Notes: generated by a model from the sequence alone, not told the origin. 64,000 nt of DNA from JAGREO01 sp020446285 (GCA_041398005.1 JAWKVP010000006.1:186001-250000), one strand, 5' to 3'. Positions 16,342 through 25,049 are shown, counted from the stretch's first letter. Numbers and translations are program-made.

Positions 16342-17802
16342 TCAATCCGGGAGCGCCAGCTTTGCACGGAGCAGGTCGCTGACCATTTTCGGGTTGGCCT
16401 TGCCCTTGCTCGCCTTCATCACCTGACCGACGAACCAGCCGATAGCCTTGGGGTTCTTCTGCAACGATGCCACCTGATCGGGATTGGCGGCGATGATATC
16501 GTCGATGACGGGCTCGATCGCACTGGTGTCGGAAACCTGCCGGAGTCCTTTCGCCTCGACGATGGCCAACGGATCGGCTGGATCCTCCATCATCGACGAG
16601 AACACGTCCTTGGCGATCTTCCCCGATATCGTTCCATCAGCGATGAGATCGAGAAGCTTGCCGAGACGTTCGGCTGAAACCGGGCTCTCCTCGATGGAAA
16701 GCCCCTTGCGTCCGAGCGCGCCATAGAGATCGTTGATGACCCAGTTGGCGGCGATCTTGGCATCGCGCCCGGCCGCCACATTCTCGAAGAAGTCCGCCGT
16801 CGCCCGTTCATCGGTCAGCACGCCGGCATCATAGGCGCTCAGCGCGAATTCGCTCTCGAACCGCTCTTTTCTTGCATCCGGCAGTTCCGGCAGCCTTGCC
16901 CGCAGATCCTCGATGAGCGCCTCGTCCAGAACGACCGGCAGAAGATCCGGGTCGGGAAAATAGCGATAATCCTGCGCCTCTTCCTTGCCGCGCATGGACC
17001 GCGTCTCGCCGCGCGCGGAATCGTAGAGACGGGTCTCCTGCACGACCGTACCACCCGATTCGATCAGCTCCACCTGGCGTTTCGCCTCATGCTCGATCGC
17101 CCGGGCGACAAAGCGCATGGAATTGAGATTCTTGATCTCGCAGCGCGTGCCCAGTTCCGTCGAACCCGCCGGGCGCACCGACACATTGGCGTCGCAGCGC
17201 AGGTTGCCCTTCTCCATGTCGCCGTCGCATGTGCCGAGATAGCGCAGGATCGAGCGCAGCTTGCGCATGTAGGCAACGGCCTCCTCGGGCGAGACGATAT
17301 CCGGCTCCGAGACGATCTCCATGAGCGCGACACCGCATCTGTTGAGATCGATCAGCGTGCCGTCGCCGAGCTGGTCGTGAATGGACTTGCCGGCATCCGC
17401 CTCCAGATGCAGCCGGGTGATGCGCACATCCTTGTGGCTGCCATCCTCGAGGTCGATGGCAAGCACCCCCTCGCCGACGATGGGCGTCTGGTACTGGCTG
17501 ATCTGGTAGCCCAGCGGCAGGTCCGGGTAGAAATAGTTCTTGCGCTCGAAGATCGACAGCCGGTTGATCCTCGCATTCAGACCGAGGCCGGTCATGACCG
17601 CCATCTCGATCGCCTTGGCGTTCACCACCGGCAGCATGCCCGGCATCCCGGCATCGAGCGGCGCCACATGCGTGTTGGCCTCGCCGCCGAACGCGGTCGA
17701 CGCGCCGGAAAACAGCTTGGATGCCGTGGCGACCTGTGCATGAACCTCGAGACCGCAGACGATCTCCCAGCTCCCCGTCGCCCCCTCGATACGAAAGCTC
17801 AT
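16342..17802 (-). CDS. gatB: Asp-tRNA(Asn)/Glu-tRNA(Gln) amidotransferase subunit B
   Basis: A 486-residue cytoplasmic subunit that binds tRNA and activates the mischarged aminoacyl group with ATP. GLEVHAQVATASKLFSG (17-33), the signature ERKNYFYPDLPLGYQISQYQ (86-105), and DLNRCGVALMEIVSEPD are typical; the C-terminal YqeY-like tail ends in SDLLRAKLALPD. Length is normal. Its start overlaps the gatA stop by four bases (ATGA), closing the gatC-gatA-gatB operon. The complex implies that Gln-tRNA, and perhaps Asn-tRNA, is made by transamidation. Confidence 0.97.
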   Translation of the reverse strand: MSFRIEGATGSWEIVCGLEVHAQVATASKLFSGASTAFGGEANTHVAPLDAGMPGMLPVVNAKAIEMAVMTGLGLNARINRLSIFERKNYFYPDLPLGYQISQYQTPIVGEGVLAIDLEDGSHKDVRITRLHLEADAGKSIHDQLGDGTLIDLNRCGVALMEIVSEPDIVSPEEAVAYMRKLRSILRYLGTCDGDMEKGNLRCDANVSVRPAGSTELGTRCEIKNLNSMRFVARAIEHEAKRQVELIESGGTVVQETRLYDSARGETRSMRGKEEAQDYRYFPDPDLLPVVLDEALIEDLRARLPELPDARKERFESEFALSAYDAGVLTDERATADFFENVAAGRDAKIAANWVINDLYGALGRKGLSIEESPVSAERLGKLLDLIADGTISGKIAKDVFSSMMEDPADPLAIVEAKGLRQVSDTSAIEPVIDDIIAANPDQVASLQKNPKAIGWFVGQVMKASKGKANPKMVSDLLRAKLALPD

Positions 17803-19280
17803 GCCCGCTCTCCGGGCCTGCCGGGACGAAGGTCGAGGCCGGCGGCCTCCTCGAGCACGGCACCCACATCGAGCACCGTCTGTTCGTCGAAGGCGCGGCC
17901 GATCACCTGCAATCCCAGCGGCAGTCCGTCGCCATCGAGCCCGCCGGGCACGGAAATCGCCGGCAGCCCCGCCAGCGACGAGGGAACGGTGAAGACATCG
18001 TTGAGGAACATGGCAACGGGATCGTCCATCATCTGCCCGGCACGGAAGGGGGCGGAAGGTGCGGTCGGTGTGAGAATGGCATCGACATTCGCGAACGCCG
18101 CGTCGAAATCCTCGACGATCCGCCGCCGGACCTTCTGCGCCTTGACATAATAGGCGTCGAAATAGCCCGCAGAAAGCACATAGGTGCCGATCAGGATCCG
18201 CCGCCGCACTTCCTTGCCGAAGCCCTCGCCGCGCGATTTCATGTAGGTATCGACCAGATCCTCGCCATCGACGCGCAGGCCGAAGCGCATGCCGTCATAG
18301 CGGGCGAGATTGGCCGAGGCTTCGGCCGGGGCGATGATGTAGTAGGTGGGCAGTGCATATTTCGTGTGCGGCAGATCGATCTCGCGGATTTCGGCGCCGG
18401 CGGCGCGCAGCCATTCGGCCCCCTGCTGCCACAGCCGGTCGATGGCGGCGGGCATGGTGTCGACGCGATAGTCGCGCGGAATGCCGATGCGCAGGCCCTT
18501 CACATCGCGCCTGAGGCCTGTCGACCAGTCGGGCACGGGAAGATCGGCCGATGTCATGTCGCCCGGATCGAAGCCGGCCATGGCCTGCAGCATCAGTGCC
18601 GCATCGGCCACAGTCCGCGTCATCGGCCCCGCCTGATCGAGCGAACTGGCGAAGGCGACGATCCCCCGGCGCGAACAGCGCCCATAGGTCGGCTTGAGCC
18701 CGACAATGCCGGTAAAGGCGGCCGGCTGACGGATCGAGCCGCCCGTATCGGTCCCGGTGGCGGCAAGCGCGACCCGCGCCGCCACCGCCGCCGCCGACCC
18801 GCCCGAACTGCCGCCCGGGACCAGATCGGCATTGTCGCCCTCGCGCGTCCATGGACTGCGCACACCGCCCCAGTGCGAGGTCATGTTGGACGACCCCATG
18901 GCGAACTCGTCGAGATTGGTCTTGCCGAGACAGACCGCCCCCTCTTCCCAGAGCCGTGCGGTGACATGGCTTTCATAGGGCGGGACGAAACCCTCGAGGA
19001 TCCGCGACGCCGCCGTCGAGGGGATACCCTTCGTGCAGAACAGGTCCTTGATGGCGACAGGCAGCCCTTCCATGAGGCCGCCCTCGCCGCGTGCGCGCCG
19101 TTCGTCGCTGGCCTTCGCCATCGCCATCGCGTGATCGGGCGTTTCCAGGATGAACGCGTTGAGCGCACGGGCGGCGGCGACGGCCTCGACATGCGCGCCG
19201 GTCAGTTCCACCGAACTCAGCTCGCGCCGGTCGAGCGCCGCCCTTGCCTCGCAAAGACCCATGTCGAGAATGTCCGCCAT
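17799..19280 (-). CDS. gatA: Asp-tRNA(Asn)/Glu-tRNA(Gln) amidotransferase subunit A
   Basis: A 493-residue amidase that hydrolyses glutamine and passes ammonia to GatB. The amidase-signature triad is visible: Lys78 in VAIKDLF, Ser158 in PGGSSGGSAAA, and Ser182 in GTDTGGSIRQPAAF. The remaining amidase-family blocks, including GLKPTYGR, are intact. The ATG at 19280 overlaps the gatC stop (TGATG); a GTG one codon earlier is also possible. Between gatC and gatB with overlaps on both sides, it is certainly co-translated with them. Confidence 0.97.
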   Translation of the reverse strand: MADILDMGLCEARAALDRRELSSVELTGAHVEAVAAARALNAFILETPDHAMAMAKASDERRARGEGGLMEGLPVAIKDLFCTKGIPSTAASRILEGFVPPYESHVTARLWEEGAVCLGKTNLDEFAMGSSNMTSHWGGVRSPWTREGDNADLVPGGSSGGSAAAVAARVALAATGTDTGGSIRQPAAFTGIVGLKPTYGRCSRRGIVAFASSLDQAGPMTRTVADAALMLQAMAGFDPGDMTSADLPVPDWSTGLRRDVKGLRIGIPRDYRVDTMPAAIDRLWQQGAEWLRAAGAEIREIDLPHTKYALPTYYIIAPAEASANLARYDGMRFGLRVDGEDLVDTYMKSRGEGFGKEVRRRILIGTYVLSAGYFDAYYVKAQKVRRRIVEDFDAAFANVDAILTPTAPSAPFRAGQMMDDPVAMFLNDVFTVPSSLAGLPAISVPGGLDGDGLPLGLQVIGRAFDEQTVLDVGAVLEEAAGLDLRPGRPGERA

Positions 19281-19567
19281 CACTCGATCACCTTCGGCAC
19301 GACGAAACAGCCCTCATGCTCCGCCGGCGCATTGGCCAGCACATCGTCACGGCAATCGCCGTCGGTCACCGCGTCCACGCGCCAGTTCCGGTCGAGTTCC
19401 ATCACCGAGCGCAGGGGTTCGACATCGTCGGTGTCGACCTCGCCGAGCTGCTCGATCCAGCCGAGAATCCGGGAGAGCTCGACGGCGAGTTCCGCCTGCT
19501 CGCCTTCGGGAATGTGGATACGCGCAAGCCGCGCGATCCGCGCGACCGTTGCCTGATCGAGCGACAT
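19280..19567 (-). CDS. gatC: Asp-tRNA(Asn)/Glu-tRNA(Gln) amidotransferase subunit C
   Basis: A 95-residue subunit that wraps around GatA and stabilises its contact with GatB. MSLDQATVARIARLARI and the ELSRILGWIEQLGEVDTDDVEPL block are diagnostic, as is the C-terminal FVVPKVIE that contacts the amidase. GGGAG lies nine bases upstream of the ATG at 19567. It is the first gene of gatCAB; the operon starts about 150 bases from tRNA-Ser, which is transcribed the other way. Confidence 0.94.
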   Translation of the reverse strand: MSLDQATVARIARLARIHIPEGEQAELAVELSRILGWIEQLGEVDTDDVEPLRSVMELDRNWRVDAVTDGDCRDDVLANAPAEHEGCFVVPKVIE

Positions 19568-19719
19568 GGGGGACAGCTCCCGTCCATCGAGAAAACCTGC
19601 GCGAAAGCTACAGCCACCCATGAAGCGATGCAACCGGACCTGATCGCCGGACGCCCCCTCCGCTTCGATCTGGCCAAGCCCCTCACAAGATGGCAGATAG
19701 AGCGACAGCCGGACGACAG

Positions 19720-19809
19720 GGAAGCGTGGCCGAGTGGTTGAAGGCACTGGTCTTGAAAACCAGCAACGGGGCAACCCGTTCGTGGGTTCGAATCCCACCG
19801 CTTCCGCCA
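19720..19809 (+). tRNA. tRNA-Ser (anticodon UGA)
   Basis: A 90-nt class II tRNA. The acceptor GGAAGCG (19720-19726) pairs with CGCTTCC (19799-19805), discriminator G and encoded CCA follow. The anticodon stem CTGGT/ACCAG encloses the loop CTTGAAA, giving anticodon TGA. A long variable arm and the T-loop GGTTCGAATCC are present. Its 3' end borders a stretch of decayed mobile DNA, consistent with use as an integration site. Confidence 0.97.
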
Positions 19810-19833
19810 CTTCAGTCTCTGAGTGAGCAGTGA

Positions 19834-19940
19834 GTTTACGCCACTTCCCGCCACAAGCATCTGTAGCAGCCGGGTCTTCGATCCCATGATGCGAACCTCG
19901 CCCTCGGCGACCTCGACACGCTGTGTGACTGCGCTCAGGC
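19834..19940 (-). pseudogene. Fragment: C-terminal tail of a site-specific recombinase
   Basis: About 36 codons on the minus strand read TQRVEVAEGEVRIMGSKTRL and LLQMLVAGSGVN, which matches, from memory, the very C-terminus of large serine-recombinase family proteins of Rhizobiales and relatives. Nothing upstream of it in frame belongs to that family, so only the 3' end remains. It lies just downstream of tRNA-Ser and overlaps the end of a HigA fragment read in another frame. The frame continues antisense through the tRNA, which is not coding. Confidence 0.5.
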
Positions 19941-20058
19941 AGCCGGACGTGCGCGCTCGACCCGTTCGCGCTCCTTGGGCGTGTTCATCACCTCCCAAAG
20001 ATCGCTGCGCCGCTGCACGTTGAGCCAGAAATCCGGGCTGTTGCCGAACAAACAACAA
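19935..20058 (-). pseudogene. Fragment: C-terminal part of a HigA-type antitoxin
   Basis: On the minus strand, about 40 codons read LFGNSPDFWLNVQRRSDLW then EVMNTPKERERVERARPAA and stop at 19935. FGxSxxFWLNLQxxxDL is the hallmark of the HigA addiction-module antitoxin (XRE family) after its helix-turn-helix. The N-terminal half and the HigB toxin are missing; the fragment ends exactly where repeat copy D begins (20058), so the truncation and the repeat share a junction. Confidence 0.65.
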
Positions 20059-20104
20059 GCTGGTGCTCAGGCGTATGAACGAAGTGAATGCGCCGGTGCA
20101 CTAG
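20058..20104 (-). repeat. Dispersed palindromic repeat, copy D (module 1, reversed)
   Basis: About 47 bp that, read on the minus strand, begin CTAGTGCAC, continue GGCGCATTCACTTCGTTCAT and end GAGCACCAGCTTG. This is the first module of the complete copies at 32017 and 53679, in the opposite orientation and without the second module. The CTA at 20101-20103 is the stop codon of the last open stretch of the broken exporter gene. Confidence 0.85.
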
Positions 20105-21035
20105 CGCTTGCCTTCAACCTCTACGGTCAGGTGAGAGGTCTTGGATATGTGCAGCCTGGCTCGATAGGCCGCCGGCGTCTGCGGTCTATCGGACTGGATT
20201 GAGATAATCGCGCCGTGATGCCCAGGCCCGAGCCGCCAGATATGCAGGTCGGTGATCCTGTCTTGCTCACTCTCGATTGCCGCGCGGATTTCATCGGGGA
20301 GGTCTTCACCGTGAGGGATGTAATCCAGCAGAACGCGGCCGGTATCGCGGATCAGTCCCCAGGACCAGCGTGCGATGACCAGGCCTCCGACAATCCCCAT
20401 TGCAGGATCCATCCAGTTCGTTAAGGCTACCCAGAACCAATGCGGCGATGGCCAGAACCGATGTGAGCGCATCAGCCAGCACATGCAGGTAGGCTGCCCG
20501 CAGGTTGTTATCGGTCGTGTGTCCCCCACCATTGTGATCGTGATGCCCATGATGATCGTCATGGTGATGGTGATGCCCGTGATGGTGATCGTCGCGCAGC
20601 AGCCATGCGCAGAGGAGGTTGACCAAGACCAATCACCGCGACCGAAATTGCCTGGGGAAACTGATCTCGACAGGGTTGGTCAGGCGCACCAGACTTTCCC
20701 AGCCGATCAGCAAGGCAATCAGCGCCAGAATCGCCGGCGCTGGCGAAGCCGGCCAGATCGCCAAGCTTGCCGGTGCCGAAGCTGAAGCGCGGATTGGCGC
20801 GTTCCGCCGGGCGAATGAATAGGCCAGAGCCGCGATCAGCATGGCGCCGGCATGGGTGGACATGTGCCAGCCATCCGCCACCAGCGCCATGGAGCCGAAG
20901 AGGCTTCCGGCGGTGATTTCGACAACCATCATGGTTGCGGTGATGGCGATGACCAGCCGGGGTCCGCTCGTTGCGCTGGTGGTTGTCGCCAAGAAAAACG
21001 TGATCATGCGGGCTGGAGAGGCGGGCGGCGTTCAT
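20101..21035 (-). pseudogene. dmeF: Broken cation diffusion facilitator (DmeF-like Co/Ni exporter)
   Basis: Protein similarity to DmeF-type CDF transporters is continuous on the minus strand but changes frame about six times. Recognisable pieces in order are HDHVFLGDNHQRNERT (21.01 kb), MMVVEITAGSLFGSMALVADGWHMSTHAGA (about 20.9 kb), RFSFGTGKLGDLAGFASA, LVRLTNPVEISFP, a histidine-rich loop HHHGHHHHHDDHHGHHDH (about 20.55 kb), NNLRAAYLHVLADALTSV and the C-terminal DLHIWRLGPGHHGAIISI. Intact members carry Co2+ and Ni2+ out by proton exchange. The number of frame changes in so short a gene, amid otherwise intact genes, indicates long decay. Its repressor gene upstream is intact. Confidence 0.8.
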
Positions 21036-21061
21036 TTCATGTAGGTCCTGATGATCGTCGA

Positions 21062-21310
21062 TCAGTTCCGCCGCGCTGCAGCGCGCGCCGGGTCCTGGTC
21101 CTTGTCGGGGTTTGAGACATGTTCACGAATGTGATCCTCGATCAGCTCCGCTGTCAGACCCGTTAGCGCCCCGCGGATCGAAGCGGTCAGGTTCAGCACC
21201 TCGCCGCAGGGGGCCTCGGTTTCAAGCGCGCGCTCGACGGCCTCGATCTGCCCTTTCAGACGACGCACCCGGGCGAGCAGTCTGGATTTGTGCTTGATGG
21301 TATGTGCCAT
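21062..21310 (-). CDS. dmeR: Metal-sensing repressor, RcnR/DmeR (DUF156) family
   Basis: An 82-residue all-helical repressor of the CsoR/RcnR family. MAHTIKHKSRLLARVRRLKG has the family opening with His3 and the first basic helix; Cys35 in APCGEVL is the conserved metal-site cysteine; His60 and His64 (DHIREH) complete an RcnR-like Co/Ni site. It should release DNA on binding cobalt or nickel and so derepress the adjacent exporter, which here is broken. The ATG at 21310 is close to the operator-like TATAGGGGTATA and has no clear ribosome-binding site, so the mRNA may be nearly leaderless. Confidence 0.85.
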   Translation of the reverse strand: MAHTIKHKSRLLARVRRLKGQIEAVERALETEAPCGEVLNLTASIRGALTGLTAELIEDHIREHVSNPDKDQDPARAAARRN

Positions 21311-21312
21311 AG

Positions 21313-21324
21313 TATAGGGGTATA
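21313..21324. promoter_or_regulatory. Candidate DmeR/RcnR operator
   Basis: TATAGGGGTATA: a G-tract flanked by TATA on both sides, the arrangement recognised by RcnR/DmeR-type repressors (AT-flanked G/C tract). It lies three bases upstream of the dmeR start codon, so binding would block its promoter directly. Confidence 0.6.
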
Positions 21325-21539
21325 ATTCGACGGATATGGCCGCAAGCCTCACCCGAAAAGTTGGACTTTCCCGTCGAAAGCCGCTGTCACCGAACAATGC
21401 GGCATTGAACAGTCAGCAAGCAGAAATATTGCGCCACTGCGTCGCACGAGTTTGGCAAGATCGGTTCGGCAGCTAACCTCCCAACCTATCTGCCGCCCCG
21501 ACTGGCATGACAGTGATTCTGCCTGCACGATAAAAATCA

Positions 21540-22187
21540 TCAATCATTTTGAGGGCTATGGCGAGGAACGCGTCCGTCAGTGGTGAGGAGGGGATGCAGC
21601 AGGAGCTGTGGTGACACCCGGTCCGGGGCGCAGAGGGAGGCCAGCGCTTGCGGATAGCACAGATGTTCCACTTCCAGCACGCGCGCGGCGAGGATTGGCG
21701 GTGTGTCGTCGGGCAGGACGGGGACCAGACCCTGGGCGAGGATCGGGCCGTCGTCGAGTTCGGAGGTGACGAGATGGACCGTGCAGCCATGGACCTTCAC
21801 GCCGGCGCCGATCGCTCGTTCGTGGGTGTGGAGACCCTTGAAGGACGGCAGCAGCGAGGGGTGGATGTTGAGCATCCGGCCCTGCCAGCCGGTCGTGATC
21901 GCGCGGCCGAGAATGCGCATGAAACCGGCAAGGCAAACAAGCTCGATCCCTTTCGCGCGAAGCGTTTCGTCGATCGCGGCATCGAAGGCTTCGCGGCCGG
22001 AACATGCACGATGGTCGATCACCGCCGTTTCGATGCCGGCCCTGCGCGCGCGCTCAAGGCCGAGTGCATCCGCCTCGCTGGAGATGACAAGGGCGATCGA
22101 CGCACCCGTTTCACCGCGGGCGCTTGCATCGATCAGCGCCTGAAGGTTGCTCCCGCCACCGGAGATCAGGACCGCCGTACGCAGCAT
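21540..22187 (-). CDS. purN: Phosphoribosylglycinamide formyltransferase
   Basis: A 215-residue cytoplasmic enzyme that transfers a formyl group from 10-formyl-THF to GAR in purine synthesis. The phosphate-binding loop LISGGGSNLQAL (7-18), the catalytic Asn107 and His109 in MLNIHPSLLPSFKG, and Asp145 in SELDDGPIL are all in place. The ATG at 22187 overlaps the 3' end of purM by 22 bases. The C-terminal 20 residues after LLLHPLL are less conserved. Downstream is about 230 bases of AT-richer DNA up to dmeR, in which I see no gene. Confidence 0.95.
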   Translation of the reverse strand: MLRTAVLISGGGSNLQALIDASARGETGASIALVISSEADALGLERARRAGIETAVIDHRACSGREAFDAAIDETLRAKGIELVCLAGFMRILGRAITTGWQGRMLNIHPSLLPSFKGLHTHERAIGAGVKVHGCTVHLVTSELDDGPILAQGLVPVLPDDTPPILAARVLEVEHLCYPQALASLCAPDRVSPQLLLHPLLTTDGRVPRHSPQND

Positions 22188-23233
22188 GGCCAGGCCTCTT
22201 CGGCGTTGTCGATCCACACGGCGGGTGCCGCGCCGGCATCGTCAGCCTCGACGATCCCGCCGATTTCACGGACGCTTTCACCGGCTTTTTCGAAAACCGC
22301 GATCACCTCGCGCATATCCGCTTCGGCGACGGCCACCACCATGCCGATGCCACAATTGAAGGTACGGGCGAGTTCGACCGACGAGAGTCCGCCCGCCCGC
22401 GCGAGCCACTCGAACACCGGCGGCAGCGGCCAGCGTGCCGCATCGATCCGCGCGACGAGGCCACTCGTCATGAAACGCGGCACGTTCTCGAGCAAACCAC
22501 CGCCGGTGATGTGGGCCAGTGCCCGCACATGACCCGTGGCGATCGCCTCGAGGCAGCTTTTCACATAGATGCGGGTGGGCGCGAGAAGATCGATACCCTC
22601 GGGCTCGCCATGCCGGGCGACGAGCTTGCGCACCAGCGAGAAACCGTTGGAATGAACGCCGCTCGACACGAGCCCGAGAAGGCGATCGCCCGGACGCACC
22701 GGTCTCGGCAGGATTCCGTCGCGCTCCACGGCACCGACGGCAAAGCCGGCGAGATCGAAATCGCCCGGCCGGTAGACATCGGGCATTTCCGCCGTTTCGC
22801 CGCCGACAAGCGCGCAGCCGGCTTCGCGACACCCTTCGGCGATACCGGCGATGAGTCGCCGGGCACGTTCGATATCCAGCCTCGACGTGGCAAGATAGTC
22901 GAGAAAGAACAGCGGGGTGGCTCCCTGCACAACCAGATCGTTGACGCTCATCGCCACGAGGTCGATACCGAGACCGTCGATGCGGTCATGCGCGATGCCG
23001 AGCAGCATCTTCGTTCCGACACCGTCGGTGGCGGAAACCAGAACGGGATCGCGAAAACCGCAGGCGGCGAGGTCGAACAGACCGCCGAAACCGCCGAGAT
23101 CGGGATTGCTGCCGACGCGCGCGGTCGATCCGGCAAGTGGTCTGATCGCCTCGACGAGAGCGTTGCCAGCGGCAATGTCGACGCCGGCGTCGGCATAGGC
23201 GTCGCGTCGCGGTGTACCAGGTTGTTGTTCCAA
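22166..23233 (-). CDS. purM: Phosphoribosylformylglycinamidine cyclo-ligase
   Basis: A 355-residue cytoplasmic enzyme that closes the imidazole ring to form AIR using ATP. YADAGVDIAAGNALVEAI (13-30), the DPVLVSATDGVGTK block, NDLVVQGATPLFFLDY, LVGGETAEMPDVY and HITGGGLLENVPR are all typical. The start is a TTG at 23233 with only a weak GAG upstream; no ATG fits the family N-terminus. Purine genes M and N overlap, as in many proteobacteria, and are divergent from the DUF2066 gene across 50 bases. Confidence 0.95.
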   Translation of the reverse strand: MEQQPGTPRRDAYADAGVDIAAGNALVEAIRPLAGSTARVGSNPDLGGFGGLFDLAACGFRDPVLVSATDGVGTKMLLGIAHDRIDGLGIDLVAMSVNDLVVQGATPLFFLDYLATSRLDIERARRLIAGIAEGCREAGCALVGGETAEMPDVYRPGDFDLAGFAVGAVERDGILPRPVRPGDRLLGLVSSGVHSNGFSLVRKLVARHGEPEGIDLLAPTRIYVKSCLEAIATGHVRALAHITGGGLLENVPRFMTSGLVARIDAARWPLPPVFEWLARAGGLSSVELARTFNCGIGMVVAVAEADMREVIAVFEKAGESVREIGGIVEADDAGAAPAVWIDNAEEAWPCCVRRS

Positions 23234-23283
23234 GTGCGTCTCGCAGCGTAGTAGATGTGGCCGAGCAGATGAGGGAAGTGAAC

Positions 23284-24468
23284 ATGCCGAAGGAAGCTTT
23301 CGGACGGGGTCGACTTGTAGGCATCACCGCGAATTTTGCAAACGCCCTGACAAACGCCCTGAAATGCCGGTTGATCCTGTTCGCCGCTCTTGCCCTTCTT
23401 TCATGGCGGGGTGGCCTGGCAATGGCGGCGGACATCTTCTCGGTGAGCGGCATCGAGGTGGATGTCAGTGCCGAATCGGCTGTCGATGCCCAGGGTCAGG
23501 CGATTGCGGAAGCGCAGCGTATCGGCCTCGGCCGGCTTTTGCAGAAGCTGACGATCCCGGCCTATCATGACCAGTTGCCGGACACCTCCGGTATCGACGC
23601 CTCGAGCTATGCGCGCAGCCACATGGTCGAGCACGAACAGGTCGCGGCGACGCGCTATGTCGCCACCATGCTCATCAGCTATGATGGCGAACGGGTGCGC
23701 AAGCTCGTCGAGGCAAGCGGGGTGCCGATGATCATAGCCCCCTCCGATCCGCTCCTCGTCCTGCCGGCGATCGAACGCGATGGGACACTCGATTTCTGGA
23801 GCGAGGACAATCCCTGGCGCGAGGCCTGGTCGATCGAGGCCGAACGCGGAACGCTGCTCGACATCCGTCTGCCGCTCGGAGACCTGAGCGATGTGGCGAC
23901 ACTCTCCACCGCCCTTCGCCGACCGGAGATCCCCGAAGCCGTGGCGGCGCTTGCGACCCGCTACAATGCGACATCGGCAATCGTCGTCGTCGCCCGGCCG
24001 ACGGCAGCCGATGTCGATGTCGCTTCGGCGAGCGATCTCGAACTCTATCAGGAAACGGCCCTCGCCTGGCCCTACCATCTGGAGGGAATGCGGGTAGCGA
24101 CACCCCCCGGCAACAGCGGGACGGTATGGCGACAGGCAGCGCGACGGGTGATGAGCGCGCTGGAAAGCCAATGGAAACCCGACCATCTGGTACGCGTCGG
24201 ACGACCCGATACGCTTTCGGTGAGTGTCCCACTTGCCGATCTGCAGGGATGGGCGCACATAAGAAGCATACTGAACGGCGTGCCCGAGATTCAGTCGGTC
24301 GCGGTGAATGCGTTCTCACAATCCGAGGCATCCCTGCGGCTGGCCTATATCGGTGGACAGTCCCAGCTCGACCGGGCTCTGGAATCCCGGGGGTTGAGGC
24401 TGCAGGAGGAAACGAACCGATGGCTGTTGCTACCAGCGGAAGGCCGAAGCGGCGGTCGGTTGCCCTAG
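23284..24468 (+). CDS. DUF2066 exported protein
   Basis: A 394-residue protein with a signal peptide or anchor (hydrophobic LILFAALALLSWRGGLAMA, end about residue 43) and a DUF2066 pattern: FSVSGIEVDVSAESAVDAQGQAIAEAQRIGLGRLLQKL, then SYDGERVRKLVEASGVP and LLVLPAIERDGTLDFWSEDNPWREAW. The fold resembles a bacterial FlgT/TolB-like periplasmic module; the function is unknown. I chose the ATG at 23284 because AGGGAAG is five bases upstream; an earlier in-frame ATG at 23269 lacks one. It starts the operon with the CDP-alcohol transferase and hdaA, overlapping the former by 49 bases. Confidence 0.82.
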   Translation: MPKEAFGRGRLVGITANFANALTNALKCRLILFAALALLSWRGGLAMAADIFSVSGIEVDVSAESAVDAQGQAIAEAQRIGLGRLLQKLTIPAYHDQLPDTSGIDASSYARSHMVEHEQVAATRYVATMLISYDGERVRKLVEASGVPMIIAPSDPLLVLPAIERDGTLDFWSEDNPWREAWSIEAERGTLLDIRLPLGDLSDVATLSTALRRPEIPEAVAALATRYNATSAIVVVARPTAADVDVASASDLELYQETALAWPYHLEGMRVATPPGNSGTVWRQAARRVMSALESQWKPDHLVRVGRPDTLSVSVPLADLQGWAHIRSILNGVPEIQSVAVNAFSQSEASLRLAYIGGQSQLDRALESRGLRLQEETNRWLLLPAEGRSGGRLP

Positions 24469-25049
24469 AGCGACTCGCCGCGAAATGGCTTGCATCCGCC
24501 ATACCGCAACTCGCGAACGCAATCACGCTGCTCCGGCTGGCGAGTGTCGCGCCGATCGTCATGGCCATCATCGCCGGTCAGGAGAAGCTCGCATTCTGGA
24601 TTTTCCTGGTCGCCGGTCTCAGCGACGCGGTCGACGGTACGGTCGCGCGCATGACGGGCGGCTGCTCGACCTTCGGCTCGGCCGTCGATCCGGTCGCCGA
24701 CAAGACGCTGCTTGCCGGAGCGCTCGTCTCGCTCTGGTGGGTCGGGGCCGTGCCGGGCTGGTTCATCCTGCTTCTCTGTTTTCGCGACTCGGCAATCGTC
24801 GTCTCGACCGCCGCACTCTATGCACGAACCCGGCATCTCAAGGTGGCACCACTCGCCATCGGCAAGATTTCCACAGCCCTGCAACTCGTGCTCGTCGGCA
24901 TGATCCTCTTCGACCGTGCCTTCTCATGGCCAACGGGGCCGCTCGTGGATATCGGCATTCCGGCGGTTGCCGCCGTCGCGCTGATTTCGCTTCTGCTCTA
25001 CGCCATGGTGGCCTGGCGCGACGTGCCGCTTCGTCGGCGATCGGTCTGA
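24420..25049 (+). CDS. CDP-alcohol phosphatidyltransferase
   Basis: A 209-residue inner-membrane enzyme of the PgsA type that condenses CDP-diacylglycerol with an alcohol such as glycerol-3-phosphate. The full catalytic motif D-G-x2-A-R-x8-G-x3-D-x3-D is present: Asp72, Gly73, Ala76, Arg77, Gly86, Asp90, Asp94. About five membrane helices follow. Which alcohol is used cannot be told; this gene next to hdaA is a frequent alphaproteobacterial second PgsA-like copy. AGGAGG lies ten bases upstream of the ATG at 24420, inside the end of the DUF2066 gene. Confidence 0.88.
   Translation: MAVATSGRPKRRSVALERLAAKWLASAIPQLANAITLLRLASVAPIVMAIIAGQEKLAFWIFLVAGLSDAVDGTVARMTGGCSTFGSAVDPVADKTLLAGALVSLWWVGAVPGWFILLLCFRDSAIVVSTAALYARTRHLKVAPLAIGKISTALQLVLVGMILFDRAFSWPTGPLVDIGIPAVAAVALISLLLYAMVAWRDVPLRRRSV

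Noticed and set aside
19690..19830. Apparent protein with RWDSNPRTGCPVAGFQDQC
   Set aside because: This is the antisense translation of tRNA-Ser, a well-known annotation artefact.
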